Positions 1-12,755 of a DNA stretch of 64,000 nt are shown piece by piece. The notes beneath the pieces were generated by a model, which was not told where the DNA came from, made no database searches, and saw only the letters and a program-made list of their open reading frames with translations. Source of the stretch: Syngnathus acus (lineage: Eukaryota > Chordata > Actinopteri > Syngnathiformes > Syngnathidae); assembly GCF_901709675.1 (NCBI RefSeq), contig NC_051090.1, positions 2,043,342 to 2,107,341 on the forward strand. Direction: 5' to 3'. Numbering within the stretch: position 1 is the first letter of the stretch; each line of letters opens with the position of its first letter. The translations under genes and the position numbers were made by a program.

Positions 1-66
1 ATAATCAAAGTCAACACGCCTATTCTCGGTTGTATTTATTGACAATGTGATGTGTCCTTTGTGCAG

Positions 67-1196
<1,130 letters not shown>

Positions 1197-3200
1197 AGTG
1201 TAAGTGCATCAACTTGGGACTTTTTGCAAATCATTTAGGTTTGCAATTAGGCTGAGTACTGCAGTTCAATTCTAAAAGGGGAAACATAGAATCGCTTGCT
1301 CACATGGGAAAAAATGGTCATTTGTGTTGATTTTGGTTTAAACAAGTGTGTTGTCATCCTTGCAGGTTGCTTGAAGGAGTGAGCTAGGCTTGAGCTGAGC
1401 TTAGTTCACTAGCTTTTTAATCTGGGAAATAATAAAATCATAAAATGGATACCTGTTTTCCTCTGCTACAACCGAAGCACCACCGAGTGAAAGCGACGGA
1501 ATAGCAAACCAATGACCAGCGAGAGAAATAAGAGGGTGGAAGACGAGGGCACGAAGAGACGGGCGAGGAAGAGGCAAAAGGCCGGTGGACGGGCAGTAGG
1601 CGGGCACCCACGGCGGTGCAAAGGAACGAGGAGGGAAGTCGACAAGATGGCCACGGGTTGTCGAGCTGCCGAGGGGAAGCGAGGTGACACGCCGGTGGTC
1701 TCGAGGCTCAAATGCCAACCCAAATGTCCAACAAACATCCTTCGCCTCGCAGACGCCAGGAAAGAGGGCGGGTGACACTCCAAGTTTTCCAGCTGAATTT
1801 GAAGAATTGGTTCTCCAGACTTGCACGAGGCAGGATCGCACAACCAGTGATTCAACAAGCAATGCTTAAAAAAAAGAAAAAAAAAAAGAAGAAGAAATCA
1901 TCCTAAAAATGTCCAAGTCACGAGAAGTCCTGGACCGATCTAAATTTTGTTCGATATTGGGAGGAGGGTCCCAAAATCCTCAGCGGCCTCTGAAGGAAAA
2001 GTGGAAGTCGACACACATTCTCTCTCTCTCTCTCTCTCCCTTGGAGAGGAAAGGAAACACTTTCTGTGCTTGACACTGACGATCTGGAGCCTGGAACTGA
2101 GAAACCGAACCACTTGCCTTGGTACCCACTGGGTCTTTTACAAGGTCTTCTAATGGAGTGGTTTTGCACCACGCATCAGTGGTGGACTGGCTTAGGGGAT
2201 TTCAGACTTTTTTCCAAGGCATGGCTCACAAATCCCACCCATGCCGCACTCTTGAGACCATTTTCTTCTTTGAAGTAGCTTTCGAATCAGCACAAAATTG
2301 TAAAAAAAAAAAAAATTATAACCTGACCAGCATTGAATAACTACTTTCTGTAGCAGTCATGGCTATTGCTTTCTCTAATCTTTTTCGTAATGCAGCATTG
2401 CTGAGTAACGAGGTGTGAATTCAATTAAGAGTCGACACAACCCCCCCAATGCTTGAGGAAACCTGTTGTGTTGATCACGTGAACATGAGGGGAAGAAAAG
2501 GAAGGTGGCTTGGGAAGAAACGGGCGAGGCACACGTAAGTCTGCAAATATACACACTTGCCGTTGTGAATCATGCCAGACTGATAGTTGTCGCCCAGTCA
2601 CAGTGAAGGAGAGGCCAAACGTGGTAGAACATTTGACATCATGCGTTGAAACCATCAAACAATTTCTAATCTGTCGAACTGAACCATGGACAATGGCAGT
2701 TTTTGACTTTGAATCAGTGCCTATACGTTTGTTTAAAAAAAAAAAAAAAACGGCTGTACTGTTAAGTCTGGAAAAAAACAGCTTTGGAGCCCTCAGACAC
2801 CACAGGGCTCCATTTTTATTTTTATCCATGCGGTATAGAGATGAGGCCAGGTCATGTGTTTGGAAGCCACCTTCCTTCTCTGGGGTGAAATCAATGGAGG
2901 ATGGGATATTTTCTTTTGCTTCAGTGGAATTTTGATGAATCCAATGCAGATTTAGCTGCGTTGTGGAATTCCTTAGCTTGTTGAATTCTACTTGCTTTTG
3001 TTGTTTATTTTTGCTCAGTCGTGTGTCTGCTTTTACTAGTTTGTAGCAACGTGTTGCCATGAGGAATGATTTTAGATTCTCAGACTGCTTGTGGTTCTAG
3101 TTTGATCAAGTATAGATTTCGTTTTTACCTTTTGTCACCAAGTTGTGCTTGATCTGTTTCTTACATGTAATGGCTTTAAAAAAAATAAAATATCGCTTAC
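1197..3200 (+). other. upf1: upf1 3' untranslated region with a 3'UTR intron
   Basis: After the stop there is a good donor at about 1200 (GTAAGTGC) and a pyrimidine-rich acceptor ending CAG at about 1365. The 3'UTR therefore probably contains an intron starting only a few bases past the stop. The rest is non-coding: a purine-rich stretch around 1510-1780, an A-rich tract at 1867-1900, a short CT microsatellite at about 2020-2038, and a poly(A) run near 2738. An AATAAA poly(A) signal lies at 3184-3189. Several long open frames here have no recognisable homology and I treat them as chance. Confidence 0.7.
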
Positions 3201-3388
3201 GTTTTGTCATCGGAGCCAACGTGTTTGCATCGTGTAATGTGTAGTGAACTTTTGCAGTCTCATGAATTGTCAACATCTAAGTGAGTCATCCATCAGTGGG
3301 ATGTAAATATGAAGTACAAACGAGCAGTCTCATTTCTTGTGAAGTGATAGAATGAAAATACTGCCACGAATTGATAATTTCATTTATT
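3184..3388. promoter_or_regulatory. Convergent poly(A) signals of upf1 and ddx49
   Basis: AATAAA on the plus strand at 3184-3189 fits the end of the upf1 transcript. AATAAA on the minus strand (TTTATT at 3383-3388) lies about 100 bp beyond the ddx49 stop. The two genes converge with only about 200 bp between their inferred 3' ends. Position and motif are seen; actual cleavage sites are inferred. Confidence 0.55.
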
Positions 3389-3484
3389 ATATAAAATAAA
3401 TGTCATGTTGATTTGCAGACAGTCACAAATATGAAAGTATTTGATATTGCACAGTAATAAAAGAGCAAACCACCCCAACAAGTG

Positions 3485-6068
3485 TCAATCTGTTCCTTGT
3501 TTTGCCTTTTTCTTATGTGTGCTGTTAAATTTCCTTTTGAGCTGTCCCTCAATGTTCTTCTGGATCTGCTCTTTGAATTTCTTTCTCTGGCGCTTGAGCT
3601 TCTCTAGTTCTGCTTTCCTCTTTGCCTCCATGTCTGGATCCTGGAATCAGACAAACCCCCAAATCGGAATTGTGTTACCATAGTTTCTTTTCTTTAGAAC
3701 CAATACAGTAAACTGAATGTACACTGAAGTGTTTAAAAAAGACTTACCTTTCCTTCCAAGATCATGTCTTTCCTCTTATTGATCTCCTTTTTTTCATCAA
3801 AATCTGTAGACTCCAGCCTCTACAAAAAAAACACAATACGACAGGCCATCGTTTTCATCTGCAGTAAAACGAATGCATTTATATTAGGTGAAAGCTGAAG
3901 ACATGATGCAAAGCGCTTACTATTTCACACTCTCGTTTGGTCACGTTGACCTGCGTGAGGATCTTCAGGACTTCTTTCTCTTCCACTGCAAACTCCTTCA
4001 TTTTAGTCTCTGAAGAAAATAAAAAAAGACAATGAATTGACCAGACAGCAAATTAAGAGTTTGTGTGGACTGTTTAACGACTTACGACTTTGTTCTTCAA
4101 TGGCGTGGACGAGATGGATGTCGTACTGTGTCACCAGTGTGATGGACACCCCGTTCCTGCCTGCAGAGGAACAACAGAACACCTCATGAGACTCGGTCAA
4201 GGTGAGGAATTGTCTAATTGTTGCACAAGCGTTGAAATGGTGACTACCTGCTCTGGCTGTTCGGCCCACCCTGTGGATGTAAGTTTTTGGCAGGCCGGGG
4301 GTGTTGTGGTTGATGACAACCTGTACAGTTGGAATGTCCAAGCCCCTATTGCAAAGTCAAAAGGTGAGTGAGTAAGAAATGAAAAATGAATCACCAAGTG
4401 CTGTAGGGGAGCTTCTTACCTGGCAGCTACATCTGTGGCGATCAGGATTTTATAGACGCTGGCCTTGAACTTGGCCAGATTGGCAAATCGTTGTTTCTGG
4501 AATTGCAAAAGAGGAGAGCTCACCTCACAGCTCACACATCTTTCTTTAGAGTTGTTTCTCACCTGTTTCATCATCGAGTGGAGGTTGATGGTAGGGAAGT
4601 CAAATTGGCGAAGCATCATGGTGAGGACTTGACAGCTCCTGTGGGAAATCAAAACCGCGTCTTTTTGGACCGACCGCAAAGAAAATCGGTACACACAAAG
4701 CAATCCATTTCAGTGTCCCCCCCACTAATCTGTTTTGAGATCTTACTTGCACGTGTTGGTGAAGATAATGACGGACCAGTCGTCATGCTCGTCCGTGAAG
4801 GTCTGGATCAGGTGTACCAGGTAGGCGTCCTTCACCTTCTCCGGAGTCAGAATGTACCTCTGGTCCAACTCCTCCACCGTACGCGTCCTGGTAACGACAT
4901 TGACTCAGAGTAGCGTTCCACCACGCGCCACGTGATTTGCAGGACGCTTACTCGGACGTGCTCTCCCAGAAGAAGGGTTTGTTCATGGCGATGCTCTTCA
5001 AGTCCTGCAGCGTGTCGGTGAGCGTGGCGCTGAACAGAAGAGTCTGCCGTTTGGCCGGCAGCACCCCGAGGATCACCTCCAGGTCTTTGGTGAAGTCTGT
5101 GCAGCCCTGCTCCAGCAACCGGTCTGCCTCATCCAAGATCTGCCAGATAAAATGTAGGACAAATATTTAATTATGATAGGCTTTAATGATCCATCTTTTT
5201 GGATCAACTCACCAGGAACTGGATCCTCCTCAAGCTGAAGGTGTTGGAGCTCCGGATGTGGTCGGCCAGCCTACCAGGTGTGGCTACCACCACGTGAGGC
5301 TGGTTGGAAAGCTCCAGGGCCTGGCTCACCATGTCTGTTAATGACACAGAACGTCACCAATTCTGCATTTGGAGCCTACGTTGCTGCTGGCACAGACCGC
5401 TCGTACCCATTCCACCCACGACGATGCAGTCGCGCAGACCCAGCGGCTTCCCCAGGACTCGAAACTGCTCCGCGATCTGGTACGCCAACTCTCTGCATCA
5501 CAACACAGTGACACTCGTAATATTAACAGACTGATCAGCACTTTTGTATTCGGTGTGAGGTCTGCCACCTTTAGAAAAGAAAATCCTAAATTGAAAACAT
5601 GAGATGAAGACGTGGATATTCCTTTAAATGACCCAACAGTGCAGCAAGTGTGAACCAGCAGCAGCACCAACCTAGTTGGCGTCAGCACCAGGCAGAAGAT
5701 GCCATAAGGGTCATCTGACAGTTTCTGTAGCACGGGAAGCACAAAGGCTGCTGTCTTCCCACTTCCGGTTTTGGCGCAACCCATGCAGTCGCGACCTAGG
5801 TGCAAACAATATTTTATTTATTAGTTAGATGACACCATTGTCTAGCATGTCATCATCGTTTGGGTTTGAGAAACATCGTTTGAGACAACAGTCCTGTAAG
5901 TGTGCAAACTATACACTCAAATGAAAAGTTGTTCGTATTTATAGCTGTCTTACCTTCTAGAATAGCTGGCATGCATTTTTCCTGGACAGCAGTCGGTTTG
6001 TTGATGCCTAACTGCTTACACTGCTTAATGAGCCAGTCAGAGAGCCCAAGCGACGAAAAGTCACTCAT
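3485..6068 (-). CDS. ddx49: DEAD-box RNA helicase DDX49
   Basis: DDX49 (yeast Dbp8 family) is a nucleolar ATP-dependent RNA helicase used in pre-rRNA processing. ATG at 6068 begins [18 protein letters not shown] read about 13 exons down to the stop at 3485, including 6068-5954, 5143-4955, 4346-4248 and 3641-3485. The helicase motifs appear in order: Q motif (GINKPTAVQ), I (AKTGSGKT), Ia (PTREL, split by an intron), Ib (TPGRL), II (DEAD), III (SAT), IV (IIFTNT), V (ATDVAARG) and VI ([10 protein letters not shown]). The C-terminal tail is Lys/Glu-rich ([20 protein letters not shown]), as in the vertebrate family. All catalytic motifs are intact. It converges with upf1, its neighbour in human 19p13.11 as well. 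Confidence 0.95.
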
Positions 6069-6332
6069 TTTAGAATTTTAGAATCACTCCCCGAAGCTTT
6101 AAATCCGCGCGAATAACGAAAAAATACCAACACGCGAAAAGACAGAAAAGTTTAGTTGAGCTAAGACAGCATCATGTGCATTTTTCACGAACACAACATG
6201 GAGGACTTTCTTCTTCGTCGTAAAATAGCAACTGACGAAAGGTTGAGGATACACACGGGCTCCTCTAGTGGCCAAAGAGTGAACGTGCAAGACATAAAAT
6301 CAGAGTCCCACCCTTTTTTATTTGCTCCAGTA

Positions 6333-6338
6333 TTTATT
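6333..6338 (-). promoter_or_regulatory. Poly(A) signal of the il12rb1-like gene
   Basis: AATAAA on the minus strand (TTTATT on plus), about 145 bp past the stop codon. Assigned by position. Confidence 0.45.
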
Positions 6339-6479
6339 CAAAGTTTATGATATGGGGACAAACGGCTCACCCTTCTGTGGTTGAAAATGACTTGCTATGA
6401 CACATAGAGTCAATTCAAATCAGATAGTGATTGAACATTTCTGGAGATAACAAACATGTCAAAATAAGAGCCAGTTAAT

Positions 6480-9400
6480 TTAACATTCGTCCGTCTTCAT
6501 ATCAAAGATCAAGCCTTTCCTGTAGCGCAGCAAGGCAAGCACATCTTCTTGTTCCATGTTTGTCATTTCCTCCTCTTTGGAACTCCTCAATGCTTGTTGG
6601 GTAGAAGAAAGGCTCAGAGCATCATCTCTTGTCCTCTTGATGTCAATGTTCAACGACATGGTGGTCTCCTCTAAATCTTTCTCTTCCTTTGGAAGCAACT
6701 TGTGCAGTGTCACTTCATTCACCACCTCCTCGTTCTCCTCCAGCATATCCTGTTATTGGTCAGGATATGTTCTGGTCAGTGTTCTCCTCGCTAAGTCAAA
6801 ACCAAAAGTGACAGTTGTCTCACTTCTTTTTTTCGGCAACGGCAAGGACTTTCGTACCTTTGCCTGCCTTCCTGAAATATGTCAGCAAAAACTACCTGCC
6901 TGTTCTCTTCTGACTTTTGAAATGAGTCTTTTTGAAAGGTCACACAATGTCACATGCAGGTTTTCAAATCCCCTTTATCTTTTATACTCAGCATCATCGC
7001 AAAAAAAAAATCTGTTGGTAAACTTTATAAAATAACTAAAATTATAAAGATAAAAAAATTCTATAAGTAGAGATTTACCTGATGGACTGATTTTCCCTGA
7101 TGAGCAGCAAACTCCAAAATAGGAGGCTTTGGTAGTGGAACAAGTATCTTCTTTTTCATTCTAAAACATGAGGAACAAATGTTCACGCTTTAATACTAAC
7201 TTTATATAAATAAAATAAAAAAAAATATTTTTTAATTTATATATAATATATATATATATATAATATATCACTCACTTTTTCCAGGTACACGAGCACACCA
7301 TTAAAAGAAAGATGAACAAGAATGCCATAACCAAGGCAAGTATTAACCATCCTATTTGTAAGAGAGGGGGGGGGGGGGGGAGCAATATTAGAAAAGTACC
7401 CCATCAACATGCATATTACATACAGTATGTAAATAAATGTTCCGGTACCTTTCATAAGATTCAGTGGTTGTGTTTTGAGAGTTACTGTGGCCTTTGGACC
7501 TTCTCCAGCTTTTGTAACTCCAGCTACAGTAAAGTTGTATTTTGTTACAGGTGTTAAATTTTCCACACGGTATTCTGACAAGGAAGCTGCTGCAGTGTGA
7601 CATTCTGGAATAAATATATCCAGTATACACTTATACAATTGAAAAACGTTGAGAATGTTTCGTGATATTTTGGGTGATGTCAGTCATGTACTCACCAATG
7701 TGCTCCTTCTCCAAATTTATTTTCAAACTGCACACATTGTAGTGTGTTAGGAAACCTCGTGCATCATCTTCGGGAATGGCTTTCCATGTCAGTGTAACAG
7801 AATTATGCGTTTCATTGAAGGCCAAAAGATCTTGAGGAGCTATTTTTGGAACTGAAGGAATGAAGATAATTTGAATTAAAAAAAAAAATACAGATTTTTA
7901 TTGAGAGGATGACAAGACGGAAAAAAAAAACCTAATCAACTTACCATTTTCTTTTTTATAATAGACGCACATTTGAACTGTCTTTGGTTTCTCGTCGATG
8001 CACAGGTGCTCAAAGTAAATGTAACCCACGTAGTCCTTGATGCCTAGAAAACAAAAATGAATCATTTCTCTAAGCTAACGAGACAAAGTATATTGAGTTT
8101 GTGAAAAGTGTACACTTTTTTATAGTCTTGTTAGCCTAAAATTTCTTTCATAACTTACTCTTTCTAAAAAGTTTCTTGTCTCTTTTTGTCTTCCTTGCCA
8201 CGAGCTTCAAGTCTCCATCTTGAAGCTTGTACCACTCGAGACAGTGATTAGTCTCGTTCCGTTTTGCATCCACTAGTTTTTTATTACAAGCTGCAAAATA
8301 CAAACGACAGTATTTATGACAAGACTTAGTAAACATTTCCAAATTGACTTTATAACTTGTACGTTTTAAATGAGGAGCTGGTTCTGCTGGTATGTGTACG
8401 ACGGCTACGGGGGAGGAGCCTGCTGCGTTTCTGGCGATGACGGAGAAGTTGACCGGAGAGTAGGACACGTAGTCTGTGTATTCTGTCTTGTCGGTGGGAC
8501 GGATCTCCTCCTCCTTCTCACAAGGACATCCCTCGGAGGTTTGTGTGTCCCTCAGGATGTATGACACACTGGGTACTGCTGCTGCATGGTCAACTGGCTA
8601 AAAACCATCAATCAATAATGAATTAGATTTTTTTTGGTGTTAATCATCCAAATTTGGACTTACCTTCCACATGAGCGTGACCTTCCGTGCACCTTCTAAT
8701 TGTTTCAACGTCACATTGACCTCCAGCTTATCTTCAAGCTCTGCAGTGGAAAAACAATGGAGCAGTCGAGATGACTTCTCCCAGATAAATACAACAATAA
8801 TAATACATTTAAAGACATATTGTGATGTCACCTGCAGGTACAATGATGAGTGGAGACCATTCACTCCACAGGGGGGTGCGGGTCACCGTGGTCCGATGTC
8901 GGAGCTTAACCTGGTAAGATGTATGCTTCTGCAGGGTCTCGAAAGCTAGCTGATCTGTTTAGGAAATACAATAAAGCTATGGAATAATGTATTTGATATT
9001 TTCAAATATCTTTGCATAAGGACTGTCGTCACTGTAAGTTACTTAATGTTAGTCATCCATCTGACCAAACCTTCCTAATTCGAGACTTTTGTTATTTTTG
9101 AAGAACACTCACATGCCATCTTACTGGGCCTGAATTCTGTGGTGTTCACTTTCTGTAAAAGAAAAAAGAGAACTTATTATTACAATAAGAAAAGATGTAA
9201 ATTGGAATCTGTCAAGAACAAGAACCTTTTTCCAAGACTTGGTTTCATCTATTCGAAACCAGACCTCAGCCAAGGCCGGGTATTTCTCTGCAGCCTTCCA
9301 GGTCACATTGAGGTGGTTTTGAAACCAGGTCACTGAAATGTCTTCTGGTGCTTCAAATTTAACTGTCGTTGAGAAGCAAAATGAATGTCTGCTACGATAA

Positions 9401-10462
9401 TTATAATGGTAAGAAAGCAAAGCAACCTGAAATGCAGCGTTCTCACCTATTTGGTTGAGTATACCCGAAGTTTTGTTCGATTTGCACACGGAGCCTCCCA
9501 CGTGAGCTTCCACCCAAAATTCAACACGTCGAGATGTGATGAGCTTCTCCTCAATGATCTGAGTGTGAGTCTCTCTTATCTTAAAGCTGATGTCATGATC
9601 GATTTTACTGAAGAAAACAAGTCATGTTCTCAGAATAGGAGATGAATGGGCACGTTAAAAAAAATTCACCATGTTGACAACTTTACCGATAAGTATGTAT
9701 CAGAAGTTATTATCATTATTACATCATATTGAGTTATCATGTAAGTTATAGTCGTGGACAAGCCACCCTGACACAAAACTATGTATATAAAAGCAATTAA
9801 AAAGTACATTTTTCATCAAATCATCATTTGGCATGCACTTATTGGCCACAACCAGCAGGGGCGCTGTTAGTTCCACATTACACATACAGGAGCATCTTAA
9901 AGAGAAAGTGTGCAAAATGTTTTCATTTTTCAATGTTCATTCATTTAAAAAAAAAACAGTTCATTGTCTCCAGGCAGTATTATTCACTGTGTTGTTCAAA
10001 ACAACACTGAAAGTAGTATTTCAAAAATGCTTATTGAATAATAGATAGCATATTATTTTTCCAATACTTTCACACATCAATATTTACTTCTATTTAACTA
10101 ATACTTCAATTCTTACTCAAAGTGAAGTTTAAATGCCACATCTCTGCGTGTTGTATTCATTCTCCATTCGCAGTCGTAAACAGTTGTCTCGCTGTTTCGT
10201 CTGAAGCACTGAGGACTTGAAAGAGGCTCACATTCTGACCCAAACAAATCATTTCAGGATGAAGTTTTCAGAAGAAATCAAATTCAAACTGCTGTGTCAA
10301 ATTAGCAAAGTCTACTTAAGAACAGATGTTCTCTAGCCAACCGTATATTGATCCCATGAAAGAATATGACAAGAATGTTCATTTACCTTTGCCGGAACTT
10401 GAAGTAAACACGAGGAACATCGAAATACATCGCAGTAGTGAAGTCCAGCCCAAAGTTTCCAT
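6480..10462 (-). CDS. il12rb1: Class I cytokine receptor, interleukin-12 receptor beta-1-like
   Basis: Predicted type I membrane receptor; in mammals IL12RB1 binds the p40 subunit of IL-12 and IL-23. ATG at 10462 starts a signal peptide (METLGWTSLLRCISMFLVF). Exon 2 has the paired-Cys cytokine-receptor start (CEPLSSPQCF...YDCEW). The next exons complete the cytokine-binding module with WSEWS at 8854-8868. Further fibronectin-III-like exons follow (about 8738-7450, e.g. LTPVTKYNFTVAGVTKAG). The transmembrane exon is at about 7354-7278 (WLILALVMAFLFIFLLMVCS). A box 1 JAK-docking exon follows at about 7160-7080 (VPLPKPPILEF), then an 89-residue acidic tail to the stop at 6480. Family membership is firm. 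The il12rb1 name rests on architecture, short tail and position beside mast3, as in human; il12rb2 or another gp130-family receptor is the alternative. Confidence 0.78.
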
Positions 10463-10863
10463 GAGTTTCAGAGATAACACCTTGCATGTATGTGTGTATG
10501 AGAAGAGAGCGAGAGCGAGGTGTTCCATTTCACACAGGTCGGTTTCTCAGAAATGTCACCGGTTTCAGGTCTTCACAAAGCGCAGAAGAAAGCCACAAGT
10601 GTCAGCAGAAAAACAACAAACCTTTTGTGATACTGCCGACTTCCATACATGTGTATTTGTCACACCACCCGCCCACACAAGCATGTAGAGACACACACTT
10701 TCTCTGTGAACACTTTCAATTTCTATCTTTATTTCTGGTTTTCAACAACATTAAAAAAATAATGATAAAAATGAAACGGTTGACACCTCCTGAGCATTAT
10801 CATGTATGAAGTTGTAAATATAGCGTATATACATTTATACATTTTCCAAAGCTTTGCTCACAT

Positions 10864-12755
10864 TCATTTTTGATAAGGGGGGAGATAAACCTTGACATAG
10901 TCGGTATTGTTTGGCTTGTCGGTCAACACCGTGAATTCTTTTTTAGGAAAGTCCAGCACACTGTAAGCGAATTCAGCCTGGAGCATGTTATTCGATGACA
11001 CGGTTGCTACCTAAGATGAGAGCAAAAATGAAAATGAAACATTTGGTTTTAACATGTTCCCAGAATGGCTTCTCACCTGTGTTGAGGGAGAGGAGTTTTG
11101 ATCTGCTTTATTGACTGAAATAGAACAAAAGTTGAGCAAATCACTAAACATTCAAACATATTTTTCTTTCATTCATACGATTCTACCTAATATTTTGAAG
11201 TTGCCATATCATGACTCAGCAGATCATTATTTTTCTCGAAAAAAAACAAAGTCCTGTCATTTTTATTCCAAAAATAAATCACAGAATTTTGTATCTAATA
11301 TTTAATCTAATTATTATTATTATTACTAGTATTGTTGTTGTCATTACATCATTCTAATGTCGATGGATTCTTCTGTCAATTGCGAACTGATTTATTAAAT
11401 TGATGAATCGCATCTTGAAGAGATAAAAGCATATGTTGCAGGTAAATACTGCATTGTTGTGACATTTGAAATTCCTCCAGTAATGAGGACATGTGGTTTT
11501 TCGTCTACATGTTTATAGTCCATGAGTGGGCCTGTGTGGTTAGCTGTTCAGGTTAGAGAACAGCTTTAAAAGAGTATAAAATATCATCAAAATATTCTTA
11601 AACATAAAATGCAGGGTGTGCATTGACATAGTCAAGTTGGATTATTGACTGTAAATGTTGTTCATGCATATTCACAGGTATGGAACCTTGGCTGGTCACC
11701 AATAAATCAACTCCAGAACTGAAGTAACTCAAGTCCATACCTCGAGCTCGGACATAACACCTAAAGAACCAGGCCAATGTTGCCGCCAACGAGATGACAG
11801 GTAAGACCACAAGTACAGTGATGGTTGTAGTGGAAAAAATGCTTGGCTGATATTCGGTTGTGTTTCTGTGCTCCTGCTCATGAGGAACTGTGGGAGTGGA
11901 AAGAAAAGGTGAGACTGAGTTTTTGGGTTGAAGCTATGTTTACTCCACTATGTTGGATATTTCTAAAGCAGGTAATTATGGAATTGTTTTTTCATAGAAA
12001 AGGGAAAATTATAAACAATATGAAATATACGCTTACCGGTTTTGTTGCTCTTTTCTTGAACGATCAGGTGCACTTTGTTACTTTCCTCGGGCGGTTCGCT
12101 TTGTGGGAATAAAGTGGCCCTGTATGTGCCATTGTGCTCTTCCGTAAGGTTTATAATTTGGAAAAATACGAAAGAATTTTCAGAGTAAATGTCGAATCCG
12201 TGTTTTTTTGCGCAACCTTTCCATGGACAGTACTCTGCCATTTTTTCGTCGACTAAATAAACTGCAAAATGGCTGCTATTTGTGATGCTGGTGTTAAATG
12301 TGAACCGAAGGGTGACATCGTGGCCCAGGAGCCCCGTGACCTGAGCTCGGCTGCAGCCTGGACACAATGTGGAGACCGATTGTTGAACAAAACAAATACT
12401 TTTGAATGATCTTTTAGTGCAAATAATGCTTTTAAATTTGAGTAAAAATGCATGTTTTTTTTAAAAATTATGATTAAGGTCAATCAATGTTTCCAATATC
12501 TTATCGATTCACTGTATATTTTTTTTATTTTAATCTTTATAATTATTATAATAATATAACGTCAATTTAATTTTCATAATATTAGTAAGCTTCCTTTCAT
12601 TTATTTACTTTGCTTTAAAAAATTTAACCGTTCTTTTTGTAAATAATTGTCGTGTTCGAACGTAGCACACTATCACGACCAAAAGAAAAAGACTCACCAT
12701 TGATGATCAAGTGCGTTGCTATCGTCAAAACAAACCAAAGGGATTTAGGCACCAT
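10864..12755 (-). CDS. Single-Ig-domain transmembrane receptor with ITIM-like and ITSM tail motifs (unnamed)
   Basis: Five exons join in phase: 12755-12698, 12357-12037, 11887-11741, 11114-11077 and 11010-10864. They total 711 nt and encode 236 aa. A signal peptide (MVPKSLWFVLTIATHLIIN) precedes one V-like Ig domain (VTGLLGHDVTLRFTF ... IINLTEEHNGTYRATLF) with several N-glycosylation sites. A Ser/Thr-rich stalk leads to a transmembrane helix (TITVLVVLPVISLAATLAWF) and a tail of about 60 residues. The tail holds AYSVL (ITIM-like, but Phe at -2) and TDYVKV, a perfect T-x-Y-x-x-V ITSM. The usual B- and F-strand cysteines of an Ig domain are missing; other Cys occur as CPWKGC. ITSM plus a disulfide-less V domain suggests the CD2/SLAM group, but there is no second Ig domain. 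I do not recognise a named orthologue. Role as a leukocyte receptor is inference. Confidence 0.72.

Noticed and set aside
1401-1862. Long minus-strand open frame (153 codons) antisense to the upf1 3'UTR
   Set aside because: Low-complexity composition from a purine-rich tract, no splice context, and no family resemblance.
2425-3060. 211-codon minus-strand frame in the upf1 3'UTR
   Set aside because: Contains homopolymer-derived Lys and Phe runs and no domain pattern; lies wholly inside a 3'UTR.
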